This document shows, in pieces, positions 9,991-21,095 of a stretch of DNA of 64,000 nt. Position 1 is the stretch's first letter, and the number at the start of each line of letters is the position of its first letter. A program made the translations under genes and the position numbers. The DNA is from Aradus depressus. Taxonomy: Eukaryota > Arthropoda > Insecta > Hemiptera > Aradidae. Under the pieces are notes generated by a model. The model was given only the letters and a program-made list of their open reading frames with translations, did no database searches and was not told the origin of the DNA. The DNA lies in the NCBI GenBank assembly GCA_963662175.1, contig OY759217.1:48584108-48648107 (forward strand). The letters run 5' to 3'.

Positions 9991-10713
9991 AAGGGGAAGT
10001 ACATTGCCGGTGATAGACCGATGACTTTTTCTTTTTATAGAAATAAAGAAGAGATAAATATGGATCCCGGATAACGATATGGTAGCCTACTTCGGACAGC
10101 TGAGACCAAGTTCCTTTGCCGGCCTATCAGTGCCTGGGTCAAAGAACATTAGGGATATTAGCTGGTCTGGCTTGAGAGGACTTGATAATGAGGCTTCGCT
10201 AAACTACTCAAAGATGGGATTAAACCTTCCTCAACTCGGCTTAGATTGGCCCCATCCGGACTAGTCCAGTTCTAAGATGTGTCTTCCAACAAGTTCTTAC
10301 AGAGCACATTTCAAATCCATTTGTCGACATTAAGCAACTATTCAGCGCTTCAGGAAGTGGCATTGACACATCGTCGTCTTCATTGGTCAACTAGGATAAA
10401 AACAGGCTCTGGTGTCGAAGAACAATGGAGTTGCTCAAGAGGACTTGATAATGAGGGTAAGTTGCACCGTAGGCGTAAAGTTCGAGGGAGGGAATGGGGG
10501 CGCCTCCCTAATCTCTCTCAAGGAGGGGCAAGAGTACTACCATCCTACCCAATAATTTGGGATAATAATACAAAGCTAGGGATAACTATAGAATTAATTG
10601 ATTGCTCTAAATCCGCAAAGATAGGTTTGAATCTTGTCTCTGACATTTTTTATTTTTGAGTTAGACGAAATTTTGTCCAAAAAGGGAAATGTATTAGCAT
10701 TTTTTATTGATGA
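9991..10713 (+). other. unrecognised stretch with short open frames
   Basis: Three short plus-strand frames (about 9892-10074, 10079-10264, 10279-10659) lie here without family signatures. The phrase 'AGAGGACTTGATAATGAGG' occurs twice, at about 10174 and 10435, which hints at an old local duplication. I cannot assign a function and they may be chance frames. Confidence 0.35.
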
Positions 10714-10788
10714 GGGCGCCGATGGCTCGGAAGTAGCGTGTTTGCTTACTGAGCTCAAGATCGCTGGTTCGAAACCCGGCCGAGGCCC
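10714..10788 (+). mobile_element. SINE head fragment, copy 7
   Basis: Only the tRNA-related part remains: GGGCGCCGATGGCTCGGAAG ... CTGGTTCGAAACCC GGCCGAGGCCC. The SINE body is missing, so this is a truncated SINE rather than a tRNA gene. Confidence 0.8.
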
Positions 10789-10834
10789 GACGATGTCAGC
10801 CCGCCATATTTAAAGATAAATTCCTCTGTTCCAA

Positions 10835-11480
10835 CAATGAAAAAAAAAATTTGCTGTCTGTCATTGCGTCTACGTATGTGATCCCGATAGAATTAATGTA
10901 TCGACCCGAGATTACGTGTACCCAGAATTCTCTAAGGACGACACCTATTGATTTTCAGTCAAATCGGCCAAAGAGAAGGCGAGGATTAGTCCTATGAAAC
11001 CGAATCATAAAAAAATAATTAGATTGTGGCAGTTTTTTTATTAAAAATATATATATGATGTTTGCAACTATGCTATTACAGATCACTCATTCATTATGTA
11101 TATTGTGGGCATTTTACAAATCTACTCCCTCTGGGAGATAAAATGATCTGGAAAAGCATGATTGGTATAAAAAAGTCTCGAGAATAATAAGAATGATCTT
11201 TGAATAGTTTTCCAACGAGCGTTAACAGTTAATGGCACAGGCAAGGAACCTTGTGTCATTTTCTGCTGAGATCAAAGTTAATGGTATCAAAAGCCGTTCT
11301 GATGCTTAAGAGGGATGGGACTGGTGTCAAAGAACACTTTTCAATTCAAAGCCCTCAAGAACAACCCTTATTGATTTTTAGCCAAATCAGCAGAATGGAA
11401 GGGAGGATAGGAAAGGGGCTCAATCCATGATTCATCGACAACTTTTTCTATATGTGTTGACGCGTGGCACCCCCTCGTGC
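10835..11480 (+). repeat. family A fragments, forward
   Basis: Head-proximal block at 10835-10990 (A-run, TGCTGTCTG, CCGATAGAATTAATGTATCG, GACGACACCTATTGATTTTC). A second body fragment lies at about 11340-11450 with 'TTGATTTTTAGCCAAATCAG'. The stretch between is diverged. 11480-12600 holds nothing recognised beyond the imperfect 45-bp direct repeat at about 12156-12200 and 12240-12285 (GAGATTGTGGTT.G.GCCCTG). Confidence 0.6.
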
Positions 11481-12603
11481 CCGCCCCCTGTATAGCACTC
11501 ATTTCAATTTTCTCTTCTTGTCTTCCGTACTGTTGTTCCTACAGTAAGACGGCACTAGTAGGGGTCGTTATATATATAACGTCTTGTATCCTATGTCCTT
11601 TTCCATTTACAAATGTGTCATAACCTACATTATGATCCCCATATATCCTATTTTAGTAATAAATAGGAATTTCCCAGAAATTATGTGTATTTATCCGAGA
11701 ATCCTGTATGTTATGACAAGTATATAAGGTTTTCTAAATTGCTTTTCCAAGTGAAGTCTAAAGAAATTGTAAGGGAGTGTCTAATATGCCGGAGATAGGA
11801 GCGTTTATTCTAATTCCGAAGGATCCCTTCAAATACCCAGTCCTCTTCGCAATTGAATTCCATCGATTCTAATTAATTTCCAGCCATAATTCTCATCCTT
11901 CAATTCTCTTCCTCATTTCAATATCTTCACTCCATTATTACATTCCGTTCATCTATTTATATTTAAGTGGCATAATACCAGCTTATGCTCCCTCATCTAA
12001 GAACTCACCCTGATCGTAAGAAGTAATATATTTTCATCAAACATGCTCAATTTGGGGTAATGTTTAAAATATTACTCTATATATATAAATATCTAAGCAA
12101 TCAAGAGTATCCAGTGTGATGTGATGTAAAAAATTTACATTATTATTATTTGTCGTAGGTCGAGATTGTGGTTAGGGCCCTGACTACGCCCACTAATTTA
12201 TGAAATATATTTCCATCTCTCTTGCTGTCGAAGAGCTCAGGTATGAGATTGTGGTTGGAGCCCTGGCTACGCCCACTAATTTGATTGCCTCGATCTAATT
12301 ATCCAGATTCCCTTTCGATAGAAGTGAAAATTGCCAAATACTCAGTTTGGAATCTCTCCCATTACCTTAGCGGTTTCACACTCAATCATTAACCTTTTAA
12401 TCACATCTATTAGCCGAGCAATTGATCGGATTTTCTCCACTCAATCTTATCCTTTGATCCCTTGTAATCTAATAAGTAGAGAGAGTGTTGATTGATAATA
12501 ACATAATAATAATTCCTAATAAAAATAAATTAAGAAAAAAGTCGACGGTGTATCACCGACAATGTACTTCAACCGATCTGGATGAAAATCAATGTATCAT
12601 CCG

Positions 12604-12920
12604 AATAAATGTTGCTTTTCAGGGCGTCCAAAACTGTAGATCCGCCACTGATCCTCATCTGGTTGAATTGTTGCTTTTCAGGGCGCCCAAAACTGTAGAT
12701 CCGCCACTGATCCTCATCCGGATAAATGTTGCTTTTCAGGGCGCCCAAAACTGTAGATCCGCCACTGATCCTCATCTGGTTGAATTGTTGCTTTTCAGGG
12801 CGCCCAAAACTGTAGATCCGCCACTGATCCTCATCCGGATAAATGTTGCTTTTCAGGGCGCCCAAAACTGTAGATCCGCCACTGATCCTCATCTGGTTGA
12901 ATTGTTGCTTTTCACTCCCA
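12604..12920 (+). repeat. 117-bp higher-order tandem array (59 + 58 bp)
   Basis: The phrase GTTGCTTTTCAGGGCG starts at 12611, 12670, 12728, 12787 and 12845, with a partial start at 12904, so spacings alternate 59, 58, 59, 58, 59. The alternating subunits end differently (CTCATCTGGTTGAATTG against CTCATCCGGATAAATG). The array therefore grew by copying the dimer. Open frames crossing it on both strands are artefacts. 12921-13370 shows nothing recognised. Confidence 0.95.
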
Positions 12921-13374
12921 CTCTTCCAAAGCAACAAAAAAAAAAAAGGTCGAAACGGCTATTTGTCTTCGTATACAGGTCGCTTGGTGTTTCCCAGTGT
13001 ATTCTAGTATAAAGATTTGTAGGAGTTGGAATAAGACTTGATGGATTCTACCAATCTTATTGGTTAGATCCGTACAGAACCTTTGTCTCTGTGGGGCAGG
13101 GTCTGGCTATAAAGAGGAGTGTCTCTTGTACACTAGCACAGTCTAGTAGTGACTACTATAACTGTCAAAATGAAGGTAGGCGAGGTGATAAGATGAGGTC
13201 TTCTTTATCGGACTGATAATATAGTATAACGACTTGAGTCATGCCAATGCTCTATCATCAAGTCATCGGAGAATCAACAGCAATGTCCTTCCCCAGCCCG
13301 ATTTTTTTTTTTTTTATAACGCTCGACTACTATGCCCATTAGCGTTATCCCAGCGCTAATTAATCATAGATATG

Positions 13375-13745
13375 ATTGAAAATCAACAGGTTTTTCGTAT
13401 TACTCAAGGAGATCTGAATTCTCATACTAAATTTGGTATCGTTATGTTACCCCTTCTGATTACCCCTCTCCTGAAAATTCATAAGTATCGTCCTTATTGG
13501 GCCCAGAATTCACATATAAAATTCGTCGAAACGTCATGCAGTTATTACGGTTTTTGAGTTTTACCCCCTCCTCTGATTCTCCCCTTCCCTTCCTCCGATT
13601 CGGATAGAAATCAATAGTATCGTCCTTTTGGGGTTCTGGATACACATGTAACATTTCGTATAAATACATTCATTACGCTGACAGTTATTGGGATTTTTAT
13701 GGTAAGCCCGCCTTCCACCTCCCTAATCCCCCTTAGTCTTCTCTT
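13375..13745 (-). repeat. dispersed family A, reverse copy
   Basis: Two body modules are visible on the plus strand: 'GAAATCAATAGTATCGTCCT', 'GGGGTTCTGGATACACATG', 'ATACATTCATTACG', 'CAGTTATTGGGATTTT'. The copy continues at 14879-15025 after the PIF/Harbinger insertion. The stretch 13763-13870 is instead shared, inverted, with about 50120-50215. Confidence 0.75.
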
Positions 13746-13929
13746 AGACCATAACATTTTTTTGCAGAGATATTGTGAAACACTTATTAAAAAGTAAAGA
13801 AAAAACTATACTATTTGTTAAGTCGTGGCTGAAGATGGAGTAATATCGAAAGTACTCCCATATTATATATATTTTGTGAAATAGACAATACTTTAAAAAC
13901 AAAATAACTTTTTTTCTTTCTTTTTCTTA

Positions 13930-14875
13930 AGCCGGGTCCACACTGAGCAAATGTTTGACGAACATGTTTGACAAACAAGTCTGTTTTCATAGTTTTATAA
14001 AAAAATTTTAAATAGTTTGTCAAAAACATTGTTTGACAAACAGAAAGTCGATGTTTGGACAAACATTTTTTTATTTGCTATATTTGCGAAAAGTACATCT
14101 TGTGCGACATTGCAGTTTGAACAGAGCTAGCTAATAGTGATGAATGAACTTGTGATGTATCGCCATCGTCGGCTTGCTTGTTTAGCTGCGGCGTTCCTGG
14201 TTATCAACGAAATTCTACCTCGAAGATGGTGGCAGAGACAATTATTACAAAGAACCTATGAATATAGTGGAGAGGATTTACGGACAGATTTGACAGCTGG
14301 CTGTTTGTTTATAAATTTTACACGTGTATGTAACGCAGACTTTGAAATACTAACTAACATGATTGGGCCTATGGTTTCTAAAGAAAGTACAAACTTTCGC
14401 TCAGCTAACTAAGTGTAAAGGATCTTTTGGATATAACTTTACGGTACTTGGCAACGGAAGACTCATATCCTTGATGTACTTATTTAAAGTATCTAAACAA
14501 AGCATATCTCAAATTGTTCCTGAGCTTTGTACAACCCTTTTAAGCTGCTTATCAGACTCTGTTAAGTAACTAGTAACTGGCACAGAGTGACGGCAAACAT
14601 CACGGAGTTTTCGATCAGAGAGCACACATTCTGTTATACCATGCAAAACAAATTCATGTTGATCTGGTAAATAAAGAATTTTATAAAGAAAAAAAAAAAA
14701 ATGGCGGCGTCAGCCGGCGACAGACTTCCACCACCGCTCCAGTTTTTGTTCGTTGGCGCGTCCACACTGGAATAAGACAAAGATTGTTTGTCGAACATTA
14801 GAAAGTTTTCCCAAACTTCAACAAATTGTTTTACAAAACTTATTTGTCGACCATTTGCTCAGTGTGAACCCGGCT
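13930..14875 (+). mobile_element. PIF/Harbinger element, internally deleted
   Basis: Terminal inverted repeats read AGCCGGGTCCACACTGAGCA at the left and AGCCGGGTTCACACTGAGCA at the right (reverse complement). TTA flanks both ends (13927-13929 and 14876-14878), the 3-bp TWA-type target duplication typical of PIF/Harbinger. The 946-bp element carries only the N-terminal part of a transposase and lacks the DDE nuclease core, so it cannot move on its own. AAATGTTTGACGAACA-like motifs repeat inside both ends. Confidence 0.92.
14137..14569 (+). pseudogene. PIF/Harbinger transposase N-terminal fragment (frameshifted)
   Basis: Two overlapping frames carry successive pieces of a HARBI1-like transposase N terminus. 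The first (14137-14412) has 'RRWWQRQLLQRTYEYSGEDL' followed by 'INFTRVCNADFEILTNMIGP' and 'TNFRS'. The second (about 14398-14569) resumes in another phase with 'SLMYLFKVSKQSISQIVPEL'. In the family this region precedes the helix-turn-helix and DDE nuclease. That nuclease is absent here because the element ends soon after. One frameshift near 14395-14410 separates the pieces. The left frame starts at an in-context ATG, but whether it was the true start is unknown. The neighbouring terminal repeats and TTA duplications confirm the family. Confidence 0.88.
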
Positions 14876-15034
14876 TTATTAGACCAATTTGGCTGAAAAC
14901 CATTAGAAGTCCGAAAACATAAAATTCCGGTAAAAACAACATCAATTTTTTTACCGATTACAAAACTTCCCGTATACTTTTCTGTGTCCATGAACACGAT
15001 GACTCCAGCCAGAATGAATACATTGATAAACAAT

Positions 15035-15568
15035 TACTCAACTGTGACTCAACTCAGGAATATCTTAACCTCTGTAGGCTATTCATGGTTATGGGATACT
15101 CAGGACCCTGATCTTATCAGCAGGCATAAGAAAAAGATTGCGAGTCGATATGAAGATAGGAGCCGCGATAGAGACATTCAGCACATCCTCGAATCTAACT
15201 ATAACCTCACATACAAGGATATTTACAGCTACAACGTCTACTTAAAGCTGAGGACGAACATCGAGAGGACGAGAGTGTTGGCTCAGATACGGCTGTGTAG
15301 AGAAAGCCTGGCAAGAATGACGGTGGGAGGAGTGACCTACCTCTTCAACAGGGAAGACAGCTGTAGTGTCTGCAACGAAGACCGACCGGACGACATCCAC
15401 CACTTCTTCATGGAATGTCCAGCCTTCAGCCAACTTAGAAAAAAGTACCTGGTAGAAGCACTAAAGAGCCCGCAACCTCACAAGGCCCTTTTCAACATTG
15501 CAAACAACCAAAACCTCAATAATATTATACTATACATAGTAAGGGCGCTAAAAATTAGAGGACATTGA
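15035..15568 (+). CDS. LINE ORF2 C-terminal fragment
   Basis: About 178 codons remain of a non-LTR retrotransposon protein, ending at a stop at 15568. The reverse transcriptase core is missing because of 5' truncation. The recognisable part is the C-terminal Cys/His motif 'CSVCNEDRPDDIHHFFMEC' (C-x2-C ... H-x4/5-C), typical of the C-terminal tail in jockey, I, R1 and related LINEs. Upstream are helical stretches such as 'YNVYLKLRTNIERTRVLAQI'. An ATG upstream at 14984 belongs to the host repeat and makes an accidental fusion, so I do not use it as a start. The frame is unbroken, which suggests the insertion is not very old. The exact clade cannot be set from this part. Confidence 0.85.
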   Translation, partial: YSTVTQLRNILTSVGYSWLWDTQDPDLISRHKKKIASRYEDRSRDRDIQHILESNYNLTYKDIYSYNVYLKLRTNIERTRVLAQIRLCRESLARMTVGGVTYLFNREDSCSVCNEDRPDDIHHFFMECPAFSQLRKKYLVEALKSPQPHKALFNIANNQNLNNIILYIVRALKIRGH

Positions 15569-15704
15569 AGTATTTAAGTAAAATACCTATATTTGTTTTC
15601 ATTTGTTAATTAACAGTTAGGTTCTATTACTTTGTATTTTATTATTATTATTATTATTTTCTATTTTCATTTATTTGTACTTTTTTTAACTGAATAATAT
15701 ATAT

Positions 15705-16396
15705 GTTACTGTTAATTTGATAAATTTGGTTATTATACATAATAACTGGTTATTATGTATAATAACTACCGTTCTTGGTTAATATGACAAATTATTCACA
15801 GTTTCTTAATATGTATCATATTAACAAGTTATTATACATAATATAAAACTCACCTTGTTAATATGATAAACTTTGCTTTCACAAAAACCTGATTGCCTCC
15901 GAGTTTTGAACGACGGGAGGGGCAGATATATCGTTCCGCCGGCCGTAGGCCGGCACACCTTCCCCCTGAATTTGGTACCATCTATTGTGATTTATTTGTC
16001 TCCAAATAATAAAGCTTAAATTCCTGGATGAGTTCAGTTGCAATAACCCTTTGATGCGCTCTTGTCAATTTATCAAAATTGTAAGACATCAAAAATCTGA
16101 AACAAATAAATCACAATAGATGGTACCAAATTCAGGGGGAAGGTGTGCCGGCCTACGGCCGGCGGAACGATATATCTGCCCCTCCCGTCGTTCAAAACTC
16201 GGAGGCAATCAGGTTTTTGTGAATGCAAAATTTATCATATCAACAAGGTGAGTTTTATATTATGTATAAAAACTGGTTAATATGATAAATATTAAGAAAC
16301 TGTGAATAATTTGTCATATTAACCAAGAACGGTAGTTATTATACATAATAACCAGTTATTATGTATAATAACCAAATTTATCAAATTAACAGTAAC
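15705..16396. mobile_element. 692-bp foldback element with 295-bp arms
   Basis: Arms 15705-15999 and 16102-16396 are inverted repeats with only a handful of mismatches by eye, around a 102-bp loop. Outer ends read GTTACTGTTAATTTGATAAA. ATATATAT lies on both sides (15697-15704 and 16397-16404) and may be an 8-bp target duplication, though it is itself palindromic. Each arm contains a GC-rich palindromic core (GCCGGCCGTAGGCCGGC) in an otherwise AT-rich arm. No coding capacity. The long arms fit a foldback or MULE-like non-autonomous DNA transposon. Confidence 0.85.
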
Positions 16397-17001
16397 ATAT
16401 ATATCAGGACGAACCCTGAGCCTAAAAGATGTATTTCTTAAAGGCTAATAAAGAATTGAATTGAATTGAATAAACAATAACTTGTGTTAATCGAGAACCC
16501 CATTAGGACGATGCCTGCTTTTTTCCCCTACTACAGCCTGTAGTCTACAGGTGTTATGAATGTATCGACACTAAGTAAGACACACATTGATTTACAGTCA
16601 AATAGGCTGAAGAAGAAAAGAGGCTGCGTGGAGGAACAGGAAGCGCGCTCGGGCCGGGGATACTTACTTCCGGTGTAACATAAACGACTATTTTTTTGCT
16701 TTTTGACTGAATAATTTTAATAAATACCAAGAAATATGCTAACTCGATTTAACTTCGATAAGTTTAATAAAATTTTATAATATTTAATGATCACGGTGGG
16801 TGAGAAGCCCAAAGAAAAAGGCTGGAAGGGGGGGGGCCCAAAATTTGAAACTTGAAGGGAGGGGGCCTTACCTACGCTCCTGAGATCAGCTACCTGAAAC
16901 TAATTGAGCACTGACTGTAAAGGATCACACCTCCTAAAACGACAGGTAGCTTCATTAAGACAGATACTGTTGATTTTGTTTAAGTAGAAAGGTGGGTCTC
17001 C

Positions 17002-17095
17002 AATGAGCCACTCTACCATACTAATGAGTCACTCTACCATACTAATGAGTCACTCTACCATACTAATGAGTCACTCTACCATACTAATGAGTATG
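17002..17095 (+). repeat. 21-bp tandem repeat x4-5 containing TGAGTCA
   Basis: The unit ACTAATGAGTCACTCTACCA(T) is repeated. The first copy has TGAGCCA, and later copies carry the palindromic heptamer TGAGTCA, which equals the AP-1/bZIP consensus. Regulatory relevance is only a possibility. Confidence 0.9.
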
Positions 17096-17186
17096 TTTTC
17101 TATTAAAATTAACTAAAATTTAAATCAATATTGTAAAAAAAAATTTGAGTTGATTAATTCTAAGGTTACCCCCATACATTTTACTA

Positions 17187-17583
17187 AAGTACTAAAGAAA
17201 CAAGGAAGAACTGTGCAAACAGATTTTTGATACGTCAAGTAGTTCTCGGAAAAAGACGTTTAAAGTTGCACGTTTTTCTTATTCTGAAGTTATTAAATTC
17301 CAACAAACTACCACCGCTTAATACTCATGTATTTTGATGCAAAGGAATTAGAAAGGTATTAGAGAAGTTTAAGGATTAAGAGAGAACGACTTACAGTGAT
17401 AAGGAATTACTTATTTACAGCGCCTCTAGCGAAATTGTGGATTTGGTGTTGGTGATTAGTGAGAGCGCGGAAAATAATAACTTCAGAATAAGAAAACGTG
17501 CAAATTTAAACATTGTTTTTCCGAGAACTACTTAACGTATCAAAAATCTTTTTGCACAGTTCTTCCTTGTTTCTTTAGTACTT
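17187..17583. mobile_element. MITE with about 115-bp inverted repeats and TA duplication
   Basis: Ends read AAGTACTAAAGAAACAAGGA and its complement, with TA at 17185-17186 and 17584-17585. The inverted arms extend through 'TTTTTGATACGT.AAGTAGTT' and 'CACGTTTTTCTTATTCTGAAG'. The 397-bp element has no coding capacity. TA duplication fits the Tc1/mariner superfamily. Confidence 0.8.
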
Positions 17584-17589
17584 TAATAA

Positions 17590-19515
17590 AATATAATTAA
17601 ACTTAAGGGTCAAAAGGGAACCCCGCCCTTCGAAGGGCTGTATGAGCCATTAAAAGGATCATTTTTGTATTTTTGAGGACGCCATACTATAGCTCTCGGC
17701 GAGTGCTACAACTTTAGTCAATGAACAATGTTGATATCTCTAACCGTTTAGGAGTTATTTCAGTAGCTATTTCCACGCTTATCTGGGCCACCCTTGTATA
17801 TAAAATCTAATGTCAGTATGTTTTTTATAGACTCCTAAACTTCCATCCGATTTTGTTCTTATGTTTAGCAATTATGTTCGTCGAGTCACCGAGAAGGTTT
17901 AGAACATACTTTTATCCCACCCTTACCACACCCACCCCCGCATTTTGTGTATTCGCGTATGGAACAAATATCATTGAACGAATTGACATAAAACCTTTCT
18001 GTATTGGATTCTAGACAGCACTGGAAATGTTTCAGACCTTTTTCTAAATGAATGTCCGTCTGTGTGAGGCTTATAGGAGGCGAAACTGTCGAAGCTATTG
18101 CGCTCAAACTTATGGGCTATGTTTGACACATCACTGGAACGGTTTAAAAAGTGGTTTGACAACTTTTTATTTTATTTATTTTTTTTTTTAATTACAAAAA
18201 TAGCCATTGCAACACATGGCGGGTTTAGTTAATATATATTTAACTGTTAATAGTTGATATATAATGCAAATTTTGTCCCAAACATTTGAATGAGAGAAGG
18301 AGGGGGGACCAAAAATGTAGTATGGATGCTAGGCTAGCTCCTTAAAGGTTGATCGAATTCATAAAATTTCAGAAATAACTTGCTTATAAGCAGGTTATAA
18401 GTTCAAGTGTAGTGCCTGCGCTATCTCCACATTTGGATCGGGAGAGGGATTGTTGGGAGGGGGGGGGGGGGGGGGGGGAGGGGGATCGAAACATAGAATA
18501 GCTCTTTAAGGGTAGACTTTTCGAGGTTATTGTATAAAACCGAAAATGTATGAAATCAAATTTCCAACGTTTGATCACATGATTATTCGACTTTGCTATT
18601 GGGAAAGAGTGGGGAGAGAGGGTGCGGCGTTGCTAATGTGAGTTTCGAGTTTTTGAATTTAACATTGAGTAGAACATCGTTTTGAAGGTCTTACGTAGGC
18701 CGTAATGCATCAAGATCATTGAAAATATCAACTTTTTTCTAAAATCATTTAACTTAAAGTTACTAACCAGGTCGGATAACGAAAAGAATAGAAACCTGCC
18801 TATAGACGATGCCGGGTAACCTTATATTCTTCTAAATCGATATAAGAATGGGGTGGCTATATGTAGAAAGCCCGGAAGGATATAACCGCTTCATCATCAG
18901 TTAGTGTTGAACCATAAAAAAGGATATTCCAATTTAAGGGTGGAAGAGAGCAGTGACGGTATATTGAGTAGCAGTATTGGCCATAGAACCAGAGAAGCGG
19001 TGCCCTTAAAGTAGATGAACCGAAAAATTCACCAACCTAGAATACGAACCAAATAACAGTTCACTCCATATCGGTTCCCAACGATATTTCCAAACACAAT
19101 TCTGTTTTTATGTTACAGTTTGTTATGTTCTCTTTCCTTATATCAGTAATACATTCTCAGGTCGTCCCATAAGTGTCTATTCTGGGATAAAATGTATGAT
19201 GTATTTACCATTTCCATATTTTTTTTTTTCTAAAACTTACAACCCTACAATCCTCCCCAAAGATTGAGGCGGTGCTGGCCGAGAGATCTGCTACATTAAA
19301 GTAGCTATTATTTAGGGAGTGCCGACAATGGCCAGTTTATCAGTCTGTCACCTCTGCTGGTGAGAGGCTGGCAGAACTTGTTCAAGATGGATCACCAGGG
19401 CTACCATGGAAGGCATCCACCTCAATTAAGTTGGAGGAATGAGGTTGGCTTAATTGTGATAGTGTTACGGGAAATCTCGAGCTTAATTTATTTATTTTTC
19501 TATTAACTTTTTTTT
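17590..19515. other. no recognised gene; G-run and diverged repeats
   Basis: A G-run lies at about 18459-18478. Two diverged blocks (about 18296-18370 and 18476-18560) share 'GGAGGGGG' followed by 'CTCTTTAAGGGTAGA'-like text and may be an old tandem duplication. At 18850-18905 (minus strand), 'CTGATGATGAAGCGG' followed by 'GGGCTTTCTAC' weakly resembles a Penelope-type terminus. Otherwise nothing is recognised. Confidence 0.45.
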
Positions 19516-19516
19516 A

Positions 19517-19791
19517 TTAGTTAGTTATTATGACTCATACGAAGTCATATCGCCTACTACCAGGACGCTGTTTCATCACTCTGGTGGACATGAGCCCGAC
19601 TCTACTGTGGGAGTCCTAAATTTTGCCTACCCTAAATTTTTATTCACCTAGGTCAGGGGTCTTTAACCAGTACCTGACATCTTACAGGCTCGGGAGCATC
19701 GCTTAACGTCTTATCCGAAGGACGGCGTGCTTAAGTTTATTTTACCTCTCAGATAAAATAAAAAGAGGGCCTCGGCCGGGTTTCGAACCCA
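19517..19791 (-). mobile_element. tRNA-derived SINE, copy 8 (5' end missing)
   Basis: This copy starts with the tail TTAGTTAGTTATTATGACTC and runs through all body blocks to the B box (complement of GGGTTTCGAACCC). The tRNA A-box end is missing. It is flanked on the right by T/A-rich sequence. Confidence 0.92.
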
Positions 19792-20279
19792 TTTTTATTA
19801 TTTTGTTTTATTTTTATTATGGTTTTGTATATACTTATGTATATAATATAAATATTATTTTATACATAGGTACTCTTTATCATTTCATAGAGACAATTTT
19901 TTATGTATTTATTGCTTTTTTTCACTTATTCTTGTACATATTGCCATTTATTATATCATTAACGATCACTGTCATCAAATGTATTTATTAAGTTTCTGCT
20001 CTCTCTCTCCGAAACTAATTTACCGAGTTGTTAAATATGTTTTTTAGTTAGATAAACCTCTTAAACATTTAATAAACTTGTAGTTAATTGATAAATACCA
20101 AGAAGCAGATACCAAAACACACAATGGCCGAAGAAGGTCGGGTTTGATTAAATGGATTCTTCACATTGTCGAAGTAAAGAGGGTTCTTCTAATGAAATTG
20201 TCACTGATACTAGTTAGGACATCAAGAAAAAAATATTGAACAGATGTGTGCTATGAATGAATGTTGCAATGTGTTAGAG

Positions 20280-20380
20280 GCACTTTCGCCGGCTCTGCAC
20301 ATTGGCCCAACGCTTGGTGACCCCAAGGTAGGTCGTACATGGCGTCCATACATTGGGCCAATGTAAACATGTCGGAACAA
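20280..20380. repeat. GGCCAA-rich palindromic segment
   Basis: The segment holds 'CACATTGGCCCAACGCTTGG' and 'CATTGGGCCAATG', with 'GACCCCAAGGTAGG' between. A similar vocabulary (TTGGCC, GGCCAATG, CTTGGTCACC) recurs at 49430-49560. This may be a diverged MITE family but the ends could not be fixed. Confidence 0.35.
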
Positions 20381-20551
20381 CAAACTGCTGTCGGAGCCTT
20401 TGTGGTGGTCCACTGCATCGTACAATTAAATGGTGTATATATCATAGGACCAGGAACCATAGACGTTCGTCTCTATTGTGAATTACAACAGTCAAAGGAC
20501 CCCAGGAACAGGGAGTCAGGTATGTACTATGTGTCAGGTAGACGTTAAAGA

Positions 20552-20662
20552 CACCTACCCTAGGTGAATAAAAATTTAGGGTAGGCAAAATTAGATCCCA
20601 TATTAGATCCGGGCTCATGTCAACCAAAGCGAACAAAGAATACTCTGGTAGTACGCGATACT
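20552..20662 (+). mobile_element. SINE, copy 9 (central fragment)
   Basis: It contains 'CCTAGGTGAATAAAAATTTA', 'GGGTAGGCAAAATTAGATCC' and 'TCCGGGCTCATGTCAACC', followed by 'CTCTGGTAGTACGCGATA'. Head and tail are missing. Confidence 0.8.
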
Positions 20663-20772
20663 TTTTGCATTGGGGCTCAGTAGGGAAGAAGTCTGTGTTT
20701 GGTTAGATGAGGCGGAGAGGTGAGGGAGCCAGGTACTCAACGTTGCTCATTTTGTGATTTTGGGGGGATTAA

Positions 20773-21095
20773 GTGACTAAGATTGATTCGGTGGAACCAC
20801 AACAAAAATGCAACAGTAGAAGGGAATATAGAAGAGTGATGAACAATGGAAGACATGGGACCATAGAGTGACTAAGATTGATTCGGTGGAACCTCAACAA
20901 AAATGCACCAGTAGAAGGGAATATAGAAGAGTGATGAACAGTGGAAGACATGGGACCATAGAGTGACTAAGATTGATTCGGTGGAACCACAACAAAAATG
21001 CAACAGTAGAAGGGAATATAGAAGAGTGATGAACAGTGGAAGACATGGGACCATAGAGTGACTAAGATTGATTCGGTGGAACCTCAACAAAAATC
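20773..21095 (+). repeat. 95-bp tandem repeat, about 3.4 copies
   Basis: The phrase GTGACTAAGATTGATTCGG recurs at 20773, 20868, 20963 and 21058, exactly 95 bp apart, with few differences between copies. Minus-strand frames through the array repeat the same peptide and are artefacts. Confidence 0.95.

Larger units (their letters stand above)
15035..16469 (+). mobile_element. 5'-truncated LINE with (GAATT)n tail and target duplication
   Basis: The fragment starts in frame within the C-terminal part of the LINE protein at 15035 and ends with a 'GAATTGAATTGAATTGAA' tail at about 16452-16469. It is flanked by ATAAACAAT at 15026-15034 and 16470-16478. The 3' untranslated region is split by the foldback element at 15705-16396. 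The host sequence is a family A copy: 'AGAATGAATACATTGAT' before and 'CGAGAACCCCATTAGGACG' after. Confidence 0.9.

Noticed and set aside
12485..13012. 175-codon plus and 122-codon minus frames
   Set aside because: They are explained by the 117-bp tandem array, since 117 is divisible by 3 and keeps a frame open by chance.
12604..17095. CRISPR-like arrays (regular repeats)
   Set aside because: Repeats are directly tandem without unique spacers, and the sequence is clearly eukaryotic.
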